Notes under the pieces: generated by a model
What the model saw: the letters and a program-made list of their open reading frames with translations, nothing else
What the model was told of the DNA's origin: nothing
The model's database searches: none
Source: an uncultured Eubacteriales bacterium
GTDB taxonomy: Bacteria > Bacillota > Clostridia > UMGS1883
Reading direction: 5' to 3'
Assembly: GCA_905195005.1 (NCBI GenBank)
Contig: CAJJUC010000056.1
Coordinates: 1 to 12,977, forward strand
Length of the DNA stretch: 12,977 bases
Part shown: piece after piece, positions 4,409 through 11,825 of the stretch
How positions within the stretch are numbered: position 1 is the stretch's first letter
How the letters are laid out: the number at the start of each line of letters is the position of its first letter
Program-made: the position numbers and the translations under genes

Positions 4409-6867
4409 TGAATCTTTCTTTCTCTACCAACCATTGGGGAATGGACGTGTGCAGCGCCGTTGAAAACGCGCACGAATACAGGTACGGCGCAGTCGAAATT
4501 CACGATATTAGGGAAACAAGCAAGCAAACGCTTAATGATATTTACAGAAGCCTCATCGCGAACAGACTTAAAATTTCGTGCATCGATATGACGTGCGACA
4601 TCGCAAAAAATTCGTCCAAAGCTTTCACCGAGCTTGAAGAATGTGCCGAAGCTGCGGCAAGACTGCGCTGCGGATATATCAGGCTCAAAGCCGAAAGCGG
4701 TGACAGCGTTTATGATTTTATAAAACGCGCTCTCCCCGTTGCGCGGAAAAACGGCGTTGTGCTTCTGGTTGAAACACAGGGAATGTATTCCGACACAGCG
4801 AAGCTGCGCGATCTGCTTGAGGATTTTGCCGATGATTATCTCGGCGCGCTTTGGGATTTTCATTATCCCTATCGGATTGCCGGAGAAATGCCCGATGTTA
4901 CAATTAAAAACCTCGGCGCATATGTCCGTCACATTCACATAAAGGATTCCGTAAGCGCCGATGAATTTGCGCTTGTCGGCGAAGGCACTCTTCCCATCGG
5001 AGAATTTATCAATGCACTGCGCTCAATCAATTATGACGGCTTTGTGTCGCTCGAATGGAATCCTGCGTGGATGAGCGAAATAACGGATAAGGACGTTATC
5101 CTCCCCCATTTCACAAGCTTTATGGAGCGGTTCGACAGTCTTGCAACCGCAAAAACTCCGTACTATGAAAACAAAGCTAAAACGGGCAATTTCGTCTGGA
5201 AAAAAGATGTGCTGATTGAAAAAACGTTTTCGCAGGTTCTTGACACAATGGTGCGCGAATTTCCGAATCAGTACGCTTTAAAATACACAACGCTTGATTA
5301 TACAAGGACTTACAGTCAGTTCCGCGATGATGTTGACGAATTTTGCCGCACGCTTATCGCGCTCGGCGTTAAACCGGGCTCGCACGTTGCTGTCTGGGCG
5401 ACAAATATTCCGCAGTGGTACATTGCTTTCTGGGCGGTAACGAAAATCGGCGCGGTGCTCGTTTCAATGAACACAGCTTACAAAATTCACGAAGCGGAAT
5501 ATCTGCTTAAGCAGTCCGACACGCACACGCTTATCATGATTGACGGTTACAGGGATTCGAATTATTCGCAGATTATCGCCGAGCTTTGCCCCGAGCTTGA
5601 AACAAAAAAACCGGAGGAAGCTCTCCATGCAAAAAGGCTGCCGTTTCTCCGGAATGTTATCACCGTCGGCTTTGAGCAAAAGGGCTGCATTTCCTGGGAA
5701 CAGGCGATAAGCCTGTCAGACAGCGTTCCTCTTGAGGAGGTTTACCGGATGGCTGCCGCTGTAGATGTTCACAGTGTTTGCAACATGCAGTATACAAGCG
5801 GAACAACAGGATTTCCCAAGGGTGTTATGCTGACGCATTACAACATCGTCAACAACGGAAAATGCATCGGCGACAGAATGGATCTTTCCACTGCCGACCG
5901 CATGATGATTCAGGTTCCGATGTTCCACTGCTTCGGCATGGTGCTTGCAATGACTGCCGCAATGACGCACGGCGGCTCGCTTTATCCGCTGCCGTACTTC
6001 TCTCCGAAATCGGCGCTTTCGTGCATTGACCGCGAGCATATAACCTGCTTCCACGGTGTGCCGACAATGTTTATCGCACTTTTGGAGCATCCCGACTTTG
6101 CAAAGACGGACTTTTCGTACATGAGAACGGGAATCATGGCAGGCTCGCCTTGCCCCGTGCCCGTTATGCAGGACGTTGTAAACAAAATGAACATGACGGA
6201 AATCACAATCGTTTACGGGCAGACGGAGTCCTCCCCGGGCTGCACAATGAGCAGCACCGACGATTCAACCGAAGTTCGCGTTTCAACCGTTGGGCGGCCG
6301 CTGCCGGAAATCGAGTGCAGAATCGTTGACCCCGAAACGGGAAAGGACCTTCCCGACAATGAAACGGGTGAATTTGTTGCACGCGGTTATAACATAATGA
6401 AGGGATATTACAAAATGCCGCGCGAAACTTCCGAAGCGATTGACGCCGACGGCTGGCTGCACACTGGTGACCTTGCCTGCCGCACGCCGGACGGGAACTA
6501 TCGCATAACGGGGCGTCTTAAGGATATGATTATCCGCGGCGGCGAGAATATTTATCCCAAAGAAATTGAGGAATTTATATATACAAATCCAAAGGTTAAA
6601 GACGTGCAGGTCATCGGCGTTCCCGATGAACAGTACGGCGAAGAAATTATGGCTTGCGTTATCCTTAAGGACGGCGAAACAATGACCGATAAGGAAATGA
6701 AGGATTTCGTTTCGGCAAGCATGGCAAAGCACAAGGTTCCGCGTTATGTGGATTTTGTGGACGCTTTCCCCATGAACGTCGCAGGAAAGGTATTGAAATA
6801 CAAAATGCGCGAGGATGCGGTTGGGCGTCTCGGAATAAAAAAGGTAGACGGTATTGTAACTCAGTAA
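4408..6867 (+). CDS. Fusion: xylose-isomerase-like TIM barrel + AMP-forming acyl-CoA synthetase
   Basis: This 819-residue protein joins two enzymes. Residues 1 to about 250 form a sugar-phosphate isomerase/epimerase-type barrel (AP endonuclease 2 superfamily). Its likely metal ligands are kept: Glu30 or Glu122, Asp150-x-His152, His175-x-His177-x-x-Asp180 and Glu216 (SLEWNP). Residues from about 270 to the end form an ANL-superfamily synthetase: P-loop YTSGTTGFPKG at 462, YGQTES at 603, GWLHTGDL at 682, GRLKDMIIRGGENIYP at 702-717, and the C-terminal AGKVLK with the catalytic Lys at about 794. The synthetase half alone has the usual length of about 550 residues and resembles short/medium-chain or fatty acyl-CoA ligases. 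It would activate an acid with ATP to acyl-AMP and then to acyl-CoA. The substrate is unknown; the neighbours suggest branched short-chain acids. Start ATG 4408 follows GAGGAGG (4394-4400) by seven bases. No frameshift lies between the halves. Confidence 0.9.
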   Translation: MNLSFSTNHWGMDVCSAVENAHEYRYGAVEIHDIRETSKQTLNDIYRSLIANRLKISCIDMTCDIAKNSSKAFTELEECAEAAARLRCGYIRLKAESGDSVYDFIKRALPVARKNGVVLLVETQGMYSDTAKLRDLLEDFADDYLGALWDFHYPYRIAGEMPDVTIKNLGAYVRHIHIKDSVSADEFALVGEGTLPIGEFINALRSINYDGFVSLEWNPAWMSEITDKDVILPHFTSFMERFDSLATAKTPYYENKAKTGNFVWKKDVLIEKTFSQVLDTMVREFPNQYALKYTTLDYTRTYSQFRDDVDEFCRTLIALGVKPGSHVAVWATNIPQWYIAFWAVTKIGAVLVSMNTAYKIHEAEYLLKQSDTHTLIMIDGYRDSNYSQIIAELCPELETKKPEEALHAKRLPFLRNVITVGFEQKGCISWEQAISLSDSVPLEEVYRMAAAVDVHSVCNMQYTSGTTGFPKGVMLTHYNIVNNGKCIGDRMDLSTADRMMIQVPMFHCFGMVLAMTAAMTHGGSLYPLPYFSPKSALSCIDREHITCFHGVPTMFIALLEHPDFAKTDFSYMRTGIMAGSPCPVPVMQDVVNKMNMTEITIVYGQTESSPGCTMSSTDDSTEVRVSTVGRPLPEIECRIVDPETGKDLPDNETGEFVARGYNIMKGYYKMPRETSEAIDADGWLHTGDLACRTPDGNYRITGRLKDMIIRGGENIYPKEIEEFIYTNPKVKDVQVIGVPDEQYGEEIMACVILKDGETMTDKEMKDFVSASMAKHKVPRYVDFVDAFPMNVAGKVLKYKMREDAVGRLGIKKVDGIVTQ

Positions 6868-6890
6868 TTATTTTTGAAAGGATGATTTAT

Positions 6891-7958
6891 ATGCTGAACA
6901 TCAAAATTGAAAAAACAACAACTCCCAAGGAAAAGCCCGCAAAGGACACAAAGCTCGGTTTCGGCAAGATTTTCACCGACCATATGTTTGAAATGGATTA
7001 CACCGAGGGCAAAGGCTGGCACGATGCAAGAATCGTTCCCTATCACAACCTTTCACTCTCCCCCGCATGCATGGTTTTCCATTACGGTCAGGAAATGTTT
7101 GAGGGATTGAAGGCATATAAAGGCGCAGACGGCAAGGCTCGCCTGTTCCGCCCCGATATGAATGCAAAAAGAGCCAACAACTCCAACAAGCGTTTGTGTA
7201 TCCCCGAAATACCTGAGGAAGATTTTGTTGAAGCCGTAAAGGCAGTTGTTAAGGTTGACGAGGACTGGATTCCAACGCAGGAGGGCACCTCGCTTTATAT
7301 CCGACCGTTTGTTATCGCAACCGATGACTTCCTCGGAGTTGCTCCGTCTCAGACATACAAATTCATAATCATTCTTGCACCGAGCGGCGCATATTATGAA
7401 AGCGGACTTGCACCTGTCGGCATCTGGATTGAGGATGAATATGTCCGCGCCGTTCGCGGCGGAATGGGCTTTGCAAAGACCGGCGGCAACTATGCTGTCA
7501 GCCTTGCGGCTCAGGTTAAGGCTCATGACGACGGATATTCACAGGTTCTTTGGCTTGACGGTGTTGAAAGAAAATACATCGAGGAAGTCGGCGCAATGAA
7601 CATTTTCTTTAAGATTGACGGCAAAATTGTAACGCCCATGCTTAACGGAAGTATTCTTCCCGGAGTTACGCGCAACAGCGTAATTCAGCTTTGCAAGAGC
7701 CTCGGCTATGAGGTTGAGGAACGCCGCGTAAGCGCTCAGGAGCTTCTTGAAGCGCAGAAGAACGGAAAACTTGATGAATGCTTCGGAACAGGTACCGCGG
7801 CTGTTATTTCGCCCGTCGGCAAGCTGCGCTACAAGGATGACGTTATGCTTATTAATAACAACGAAATCGGACCGCTCAGCCAAAAGCTGTACGACACGCT
7901 CACAGGTATTCAGTGGGGTAAGTGCGAGGATAAATTCGGATGGACAGTAACTCTGTAA
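6891..7958 (+). CDS. ilvE: Branched-chain amino acid aminotransferase (class IV, BCAT)
   Basis: BCAT is a PLP enzyme that interconverts valine, leucine and isoleucine with their 2-oxoacids, using 2-oxoglutarate and glutamate. The 355-residue protein is of the longer type 2 (eukaryote-like) form. Visible hallmarks are MVFHYGQEMFEGLKAY, the segment AKTGGNYA with the PLP lysine at 196, QVLWLDGVERKYIEEVGAMNIFF, SILPGVTRNSVIQL, ECFGTGTAAVISPV, and the terminal IQWGKCEDKFGWTV. I chose ATG 6891 because GAAAGG (6876-6881) lies nine bases upstream; an in-frame ATG at 6882 touches that site and is too close. The gap from the previous gene is only 23 bases, so it is in the same transcript. It supplies or consumes the 2-oxoacids used by the oxidoreductase encoded downstream. 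Its 3' end overlaps the next gene by 19 bases. Confidence 0.95.
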   Translation: MLNIKIEKTTTPKEKPAKDTKLGFGKIFTDHMFEMDYTEGKGWHDARIVPYHNLSLSPACMVFHYGQEMFEGLKAYKGADGKARLFRPDMNAKRANNSNKRLCIPEIPEEDFVEAVKAVVKVDEDWIPTQEGTSLYIRPFVIATDDFLGVAPSQTYKFIIILAPSGAYYESGLAPVGIWIEDEYVRAVRGGMGFAKTGGNYAVSLAAQVKAHDDGYSQVLWLDGVERKYIEEVGAMNIFFKIDGKIVTPMLNGSILPGVTRNSVIQLCKSLGYEVEERRVSAQELLEAQKNGKLDECFGTGTAAVISPVGKLRYKDDVMLINNNEIGPLSQKLYDTLTGIQWGKCEDKFGWTVTL

Positions 7959-8629
7959 AAAGACTGACCGTGTTTGCCGGTCACTACGGAAGTGGAAAGA
8001 CTAATATCGCCGTAAACTATGCGCTTTGGCTGAAAACGCTTTACAACCGTGTGTCGGTTGCGGACCTTGATATTGTCAATCCTTATTTCAGAACAAAGGA
8101 TAGCACGGAGGTGCTGGCGCGCAGCGGCATAAAGCTAATTTCATCGCCTTATGCCAATTCAAATGTTGACACGCCGGCGCTTCCTGCCGAAGCGTATTCA
8201 CTTTTGCATGACACGCAGCAGGCAGGCGTGATAGACGTCGGCGGCGATGACCGCGGTGCGCTTGCACTCGGGCGCTATTCGGACGGAATCCTTGCCGACG
8301 GCAGCTATGAGTTTTTGTTTGTCATAAGCAAATACCGACCGCTCACGCGCGACGCCGAAAGCACGCTATCGGTAATGCGGGAAATTGAAGCTGCGGCGCA
8401 TATGCGCTTCACCGGTATCGTAAACAATTCAAACATCGGCGAAATAACCGCTGCGGAGGACGTGCTTGCAAGCGTGCCCTATGCCGCGGAAATATCCGAA
8501 AAAGCGGATGTTCCGATAAGGATGACAACCGTTTTGAAAAGTCTTTGCCCTCTTCTTGAGGATAAAATTGAAAATATAATGCCGCTCACGCTCTATGTTG
8601 AGCAGAGCTGGGCAGAAAGGAATGAATAG
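7940..8629 (+). CDS. P-loop ATPase of unknown role, linked to the VOR genes
   Basis: The 229-residue protein has a clear Walker A motif GHYGSGKT at residues 14-21, a switch-like segment DLDIVNPYFR around residues 42-51, and a Walker-B-like stretch VIDVGGDDRG near residue 100. These place it in the SIMIBI/MinD-like class of P-loop NTPases. There is no signal peptide or membrane segment, so it should be cytosolic. The start ATG lies inside the end of ilvE (19-base overlap) with GAGGA at 7926-7930 nine bases upstream. The next gene (ferredoxin) starts two bases after its stop. This packing between BCAT and the oxidoreductase suggests a dedicated job, perhaps in iron-sulfur or cofactor loading or as a regulatory switch. 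That is inference, as I do not recognise a named family. Confidence 0.82.
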   Translation: MDSNSVKRLTVFAGHYGSGKTNIAVNYALWLKTLYNRVSVADLDIVNPYFRTKDSTEVLARSGIKLISSPYANSNVDTPALPAEAYSLLHDTQQAGVIDVGGDDRGALALGRYSDGILADGSYEFLFVISKYRPLTRDAESTLSVMREIEAAAHMRFTGIVNNSNIGEITAAEDVLASVPYAAEISEKADVPIRMTTVLKSLCPLLEDKIENIMPLTLYVEQSWAERNE

Positions 8630-8630
8630 A

Positions 8631-8834
8631 ATGGCAAAAGTAACCTTTGACCGCGAAACCTGCAAGGGCTGCGGACTTTGCGTCGGCGCATGTCCCAAGA
8701 AAATTGTTGCCCTCAGTGATGAGCTGAACAAGCGCGGCTACCACCCGGCACATGTAACCGATGTGGAAAAATGTATCGGCTGCGCATTCTGCGCAACAAT
8801 GTGCCCCGACTGTGTAATCACGGTCGAAAAATAA
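8631..8834 (+). CDS. 2x[4Fe-4S] ferredoxin, delta subunit of 2-oxoacid:ferredoxin oxidoreductase
   Basis: This is a 67-residue ferredoxin with two full cluster motifs, CKGCGLCVGACP (from Cys11) and CIGCAFCATMCP in the second half, each C-x2-C-x2-C-x3-C-P. It would carry electrons between the TPP enzyme and free ferredoxin as the small subunit of the four-subunit oxidoreductase encoded by the next three genes. I chose ATG 8631, because GAAAGG (8615-8620) lies ten bases upstream; an in-frame ATG at 8622 sits right on that site and an earlier one at 8595 lies inside the upstream gene. Only one base separates it from the ATPase stop. Separate delta, alpha, beta and gamma genes are typical of VOR and KOR enzymes, while many Clostridia carry a single-chain pyruvate enzyme. 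Confidence 0.94.
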   Translation: MAKVTFDRETCKGCGLCVGACPKKIVALSDELNKRGYHPAHVTDVEKCIGCAFCATMCPDCVITVEK

Positions 8835-8860
8835 CATTTTGAAAGGAATGATAAAAAAGC

Positions 8861-9922
8861 ATGGCTGAAAAAGTTTTAATGAAGGGCAACGAAGCCTTGG
8901 CAGAAGCCGCTATCATGGCAGGCTGTCACCACTACTTCGGTTATCCCATAACACCGCAGACAGAGGTTGCGGCATATATGGCAAAGAAAATGCCGAAAAT
9001 CGGCGGTGTGTTTCTTCAGGCGGAAAGTGAAATTGCCGCAATCAACATGGTAATCGGCGTTGCTTCAACAGGGAAAAGAGCAATGACGTCAAGCTCCAGC
9101 CCGGGAATAAGCCTTAAAAGCGAGGGCATTTCGTACCTTGCAGGCTGCGACCTTCCGGCGCTCATCGTAAATGTGCAGCGCGGCGGTCCGGGACTCGGCG
9201 GAATTCAGCCGTCACAGTCGGATTATTTCCACGCAACGCGCGGCGCAGGTCACGGAGATTTTCATCTGCTTGTGCTTGCTCCCAACAGCGTTCAGGAAAT
9301 GGTTGACCTCGTATTCAAGGGCTTTGACCTTGCCGAAAAGTACAGAATGCCGGCGATGATTCTTTCCGACGGCACCATGGGACAAATGATGGAGCCTGTT
9401 ACTCTCGAGCCGGAAAAAATTAATGAATATGATAAATCGTGGGCGCTGACAGGCACCAAGGGCGAAAGAAAGCCGAACATTGTAAATTCTCTGTTCTTAA
9501 AGCCCGATGAGCTCGAAAAGTTCAACTTTGAGCGCTATGAGCGTTACAAAAAGGTTGAAGAAAACGAGCCAATGTGGGAAGAGTATCGCATGGAGGACGC
9601 TGAAATATGCATCGTTGCATTCGGCGTTGCGTCGCGCGTATCAAAAAACGCAATCGACATTGCCCGCGAAAACGGCGTAAAAGTCGGCATGATTCGCCCG
9701 ATAACGCTGTGGCCTTTCCCGAAAAAGGTGCTCTTCGACGCATGTGACAAGGTTAAGAAATTCATCTCCGTTGAGCTTTCAATGGGTCAGATGATTGAAG
9801 ATATCGAGCTTGCAACGCGCTGCCGCCGCGAGGTTCTGCTTTGCAACAGAACCGGAGGAATGATTCCGACAACGCAGAACGTTCTCGATAAAATTAACGA
9901 AGCTAACGGAGGTGCTCAATAA
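8861..9922 (+). CDS. vorB: 2-oxoisovalerate (3-methyl-2-oxobutanoate):ferredoxin oxidoreductase alpha subunit, VorB type
   Basis: This is the large alpha subunit (353 residues) of a four-subunit 2-oxoacid:ferredoxin oxidoreductase. The complex reversibly converts a 2-oxoacid plus CoA to acyl-CoA, CO2 and reduced ferredoxin. Motifs seen are GYPITPQTE (27-35), QAESEIAAINMVIGVASTG, the SSSSPGISL loop, and the NVQRGGPGLGGIQPSQSDY stretch typical of this family. A C-terminal domain with VAFGVASRV and GMIRPITLWPFP follows. Subunit lettering differs between species; I use the common bacterial name VorB for this subunit. The branched-chain substrate is inferred mostly from the BCAT gene in the same operon; a 2-oxoglutarate (KOR) role is the main alternative. 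The Shine-Dalgarno GAAAGG (8841-8846) is unusually far (14 bases) from ATG 8861. The stop overlaps the next start by one base (TAATG). Confidence 0.92.
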   Translation: MAEKVLMKGNEALAEAAIMAGCHHYFGYPITPQTEVAAYMAKKMPKIGGVFLQAESEIAAINMVIGVASTGKRAMTSSSSPGISLKSEGISYLAGCDLPALIVNVQRGGPGLGGIQPSQSDYFHATRGAGHGDFHLLVLAPNSVQEMVDLVFKGFDLAEKYRMPAMILSDGTMGQMMEPVTLEPEKINEYDKSWALTGTKGERKPNIVNSLFLKPDELEKFNFERYERYKKVEENEPMWEEYRMEDAEICIVAFGVASRVSKNAIDIARENGVKVGMIRPITLWPFPKKVLFDACDKVKKFISVELSMGQMIEDIELATRCRREVLLCNRTGGMIPTTQNVLDKINEANGGAQ

Positions 9923-10662
9923 TGGTAGTATTTCAGAAACCCCAGGCGCTGACGGACGCACCGCTGCATTACTGTCCCGGCTGCACGCACGGCATTATTC
10001 ACCGCCTTGTTGCCGAAGCTATTGACGAGCTCGGCGTTGCCGGAAGAACTATCGGCGTCGCATCGGTAGGCTGCAGCGTGTTTACATACAACTATTTTAA
10101 CTGCGATATGGTTCAGGCTGCACACGGACGCGCTCCGGCTGTTGCAACAGGCGTTAAGCGCAGCGATAAAAATAACATTGTGTTCACATATCAGGGCGAC
10201 GGCGACCTTGCTGCAATCGGAACTGCCGAAACGGTTCATTCTGCGGCACGCGGCGAAAACATCACTGTTATTTTTGTCAACAATGCAATATATGGCATGA
10301 CAGGCGGTCAGATGGCTCCCACAACGCTCCCCGGGCAGAAAACGCAGACATCCCCCTACGGACGCGATGTTGAAGCTGTCGGCTATCCCGTTAAGGTATG
10401 TGAAATGCTTTCACAGGTTGACGGCGCAGCATATCTTGAGCGCGTTGCCGTGAACAACGTTCCGAACGTTAAAAAGGCAAAAGCGGCAATTAAAAAAGCA
10501 TTCCGGAATCAGCTTGAGGGCAAGGGCTTTTCACTTGTTGAGGTTCTTTCAACATGCCCCACAAACTGGGGGCTTGCACCCGACAAAGCGCTTGCATGGC
10601 TTGAGGAAAACATGATTCCTTATTATCCGCTCGGCGTTTATAAGGATAAATACGCAGAGTAA
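9922..10662 (+). CDS. 2-oxoacid:ferredoxin oxidoreductase beta subunit (TPP-binding)
   Basis: This 246-residue beta subunit binds thiamine pyrophosphate and carries the reaction centre. It has the N-terminal CPGC motif (18-21) found in KOR/VOR beta chains. It also has the TPP-magnesium motif GDGDLAAIG (from Gly92), continued by VNNAIYGMTGGQ (about 119-130), and the STCPTNWG segment near the C-terminus. It must pair with the VorB-type alpha chain encoded just upstream. GGAGG at 9908-9912 is nine bases before the ATG, and the start shares a base with the alpha stop, so the two subunits are probably made in step. In archaeal naming this subunit is called VorA or VorB depending on species, so I give no symbol. 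Length is normal and all cofactor residues are present. Confidence 0.93.
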   Translation: MVVFQKPQALTDAPLHYCPGCTHGIIHRLVAEAIDELGVAGRTIGVASVGCSVFTYNYFNCDMVQAAHGRAPAVATGVKRSDKNNIVFTYQGDGDLAAIGTAETVHSAARGENITVIFVNNAIYGMTGGQMAPTTLPGQKTQTSPYGRDVEAVGYPVKVCEMLSQVDGAAYLERVAVNNVPNVKKAKAAIKKAFRNQLEGKGFSLVEVLSTCPTNWGLAPDKALAWLEENMIPYYPLGVYKDKYAE

Positions 10663-10690
10663 AACCTTCAATAAGAAAGGAATGAACGAA

Positions 10691-11224
10691 ATGAATACAG
10701 AAATATTAATTGCCGGTTTCGGCGGTCAGGGCATTCTCTTTGCCGGAAAATTCCTTGCGTATGAAGGTCTTATTGAGGGCAGGGAGCTCAGCTGGCTTCC
10801 GTCCTACGGTCCGGAAATGCGCGGCGGCACGGCAAATTGCAGCGTTATTCTCAGCGATATTCCCGTCGGTTCTCCGATTGTAACCAATCCCGACATTCTT
10901 ATCGCGATGAATCTTCCGTCGCTCGACAAATACGAAAAAGAAACAAAGGCTGGCGGAAAGATATTCGTTGACAGCGCGCTTATCGAAAGAAAGGTGAAGC
11001 GCACGGATGCTGAAGCATTTTATATTCCGGCAACAAAGCTTGCCTCTGACGAGGGGCTGACCGGGCTTGCAAATATGATTATGATCGGATTCATGATAAA
11101 GCACACGAATCTTTGCCCGGTTGAAAATATAGAAGCTGCAATGAAAAAGGTTGTGCCTGCTTCAAAGCAGCATTTGCTTGATGCGAACATGAAAGCCGTT
11201 CATCTCGGCTATAACTTCAAATAA
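10691..11224 (+). CDS. 2-oxoacid:ferredoxin oxidoreductase gamma subunit
   Basis: This 177-residue protein is the gamma subunit of the same oxidoreductase (pyruvate/ketoisovalerate oxidoreductase, gamma family). The N-terminal glycine-rich motif AGFGGQGILFAGK (8-20), the SYGPEMRGGTANCSV segment and the PDILIAMN strand are the usual hallmarks. I chose ATG 10691, since AAAGG (10676-10680) lies ten bases upstream; an in-frame ATG at 10682 is only one base from that site. The gap after the beta gene is 28 bases with no terminator. It completes the set delta-alpha-beta-gamma, so the whole enzyme is encoded here in one block. Confidence 0.93.
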   Translation: MNTEILIAGFGGQGILFAGKFLAYEGLIEGRELSWLPSYGPEMRGGTANCSVILSDIPVGSPIVTNPDILIAMNLPSLDKYEKETKAGGKIFVDSALIERKVKRTDAEAFYIPATKLASDEGLTGLANMIMIGFMIKHTNLCPVENIEAAMKKVVPASKQHLLDANMKAVHLGYNFK

Positions 11225-11245
11225 TAAAGTAAAGGAGAATGATTT

Positions 11246-11800
11246 ATGAACGACCAGCTCAAAGATATCGGTATGCGCCTTGCATCTCTTCGTGAGGACT
11301 GCGAATATACCACGGCTCAGATGGCTGAAAAGCTTAACATGAGCGAGCCTGAATATATTGAATACGAAAAGGGCAACAAGGACTTTTCATTCAGCTTCGT
11401 TTACAACTGTGCCAATCTGCTCGGCGTGGACGTGCTCGACATTATCAGCGGCAGCTCCCCCACGCTTTCCAAGGCATGCATGGTTGAGGCAGGCAAGGGC
11501 TACAGCGTAAAGCGCGAGCATGAATATGATTACAAGCACCTTGCTTACACCTTCCGCAAAAAGAAAGCGGAGCCGTTTTTGGTAACAATCGTTCCCGAGG
11601 ACGAGGTTCCCGTTCTTCACGGACACGAGGGTCAGGAATTTAACTATATTTTATCAGGCGAAATGACGCTTTATATCGGCGATATTTCCTATGAGATGAA
11701 AAAAGGCGACAGCATATACTTTGATGCAGGGCTCCCCCACGCAGCTAAAGCACAGGGAGACGAGCCTGTGCAGTTTATTGCGGTGGTAATAAACAAATAA
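11246..11800 (+). CDS. XRE-family HTH regulator with C-terminal cupin sensor domain
   Basis: This 184-residue protein has an N-terminal helix-turn-helix of the XRE/Cro type (about residues 7-65: LREDCEYTTAQMAEKL, then SEPEYIEYEKG) and a C-terminal cupin barrel (about 110-184). Cupin signatures are His125, His127 and Glu131 in HGHEGQE, then FNYILSGEMTLYIGD and Pro-His165 late in the fold; these can hold a metal or frame a small-molecule pocket. Such proteins usually act as ligand-responsive repressors or activators of nearby metabolic genes. AAAGGAG (11231-11237) is eight bases before the start. It is embedded between the gamma subunit and an acyl-CoA ligase gene with gaps of 21 and 25 bases, so it is co-transcribed and a likely regulator of this operon. 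Its ligand and binding site are unknown; the inverted repeat at 2945-2983 is one candidate. Confidence 0.9.
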   Translation: MNDQLKDIGMRLASLREDCEYTTAQMAEKLNMSEPEYIEYEKGNKDFSFSFVYNCANLLGVDVLDIISGSSPTLSKACMVEAGKGYSVKREHEYDYKHLAYTFRKKKAEPFLVTIVPEDEVPVLHGHEGQEFNYILSGEMTLYIGDISYEMKKGDSIYFDAGLPHAAKAQGDEPVQFIAVVINK

Positions 11801-11825
11801 TTTTAAATAACGGGGGATAAATACA

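Noticed and set aside
8848..8868. Tiny frame MIKKHG overlapping the vorB start as a regulatory uORF
   Set aside because: Six codons directly on the ribosome-binding site are most easily explained by chance within the recurring GAAAGGAATGA context, and no structure is associated with it.
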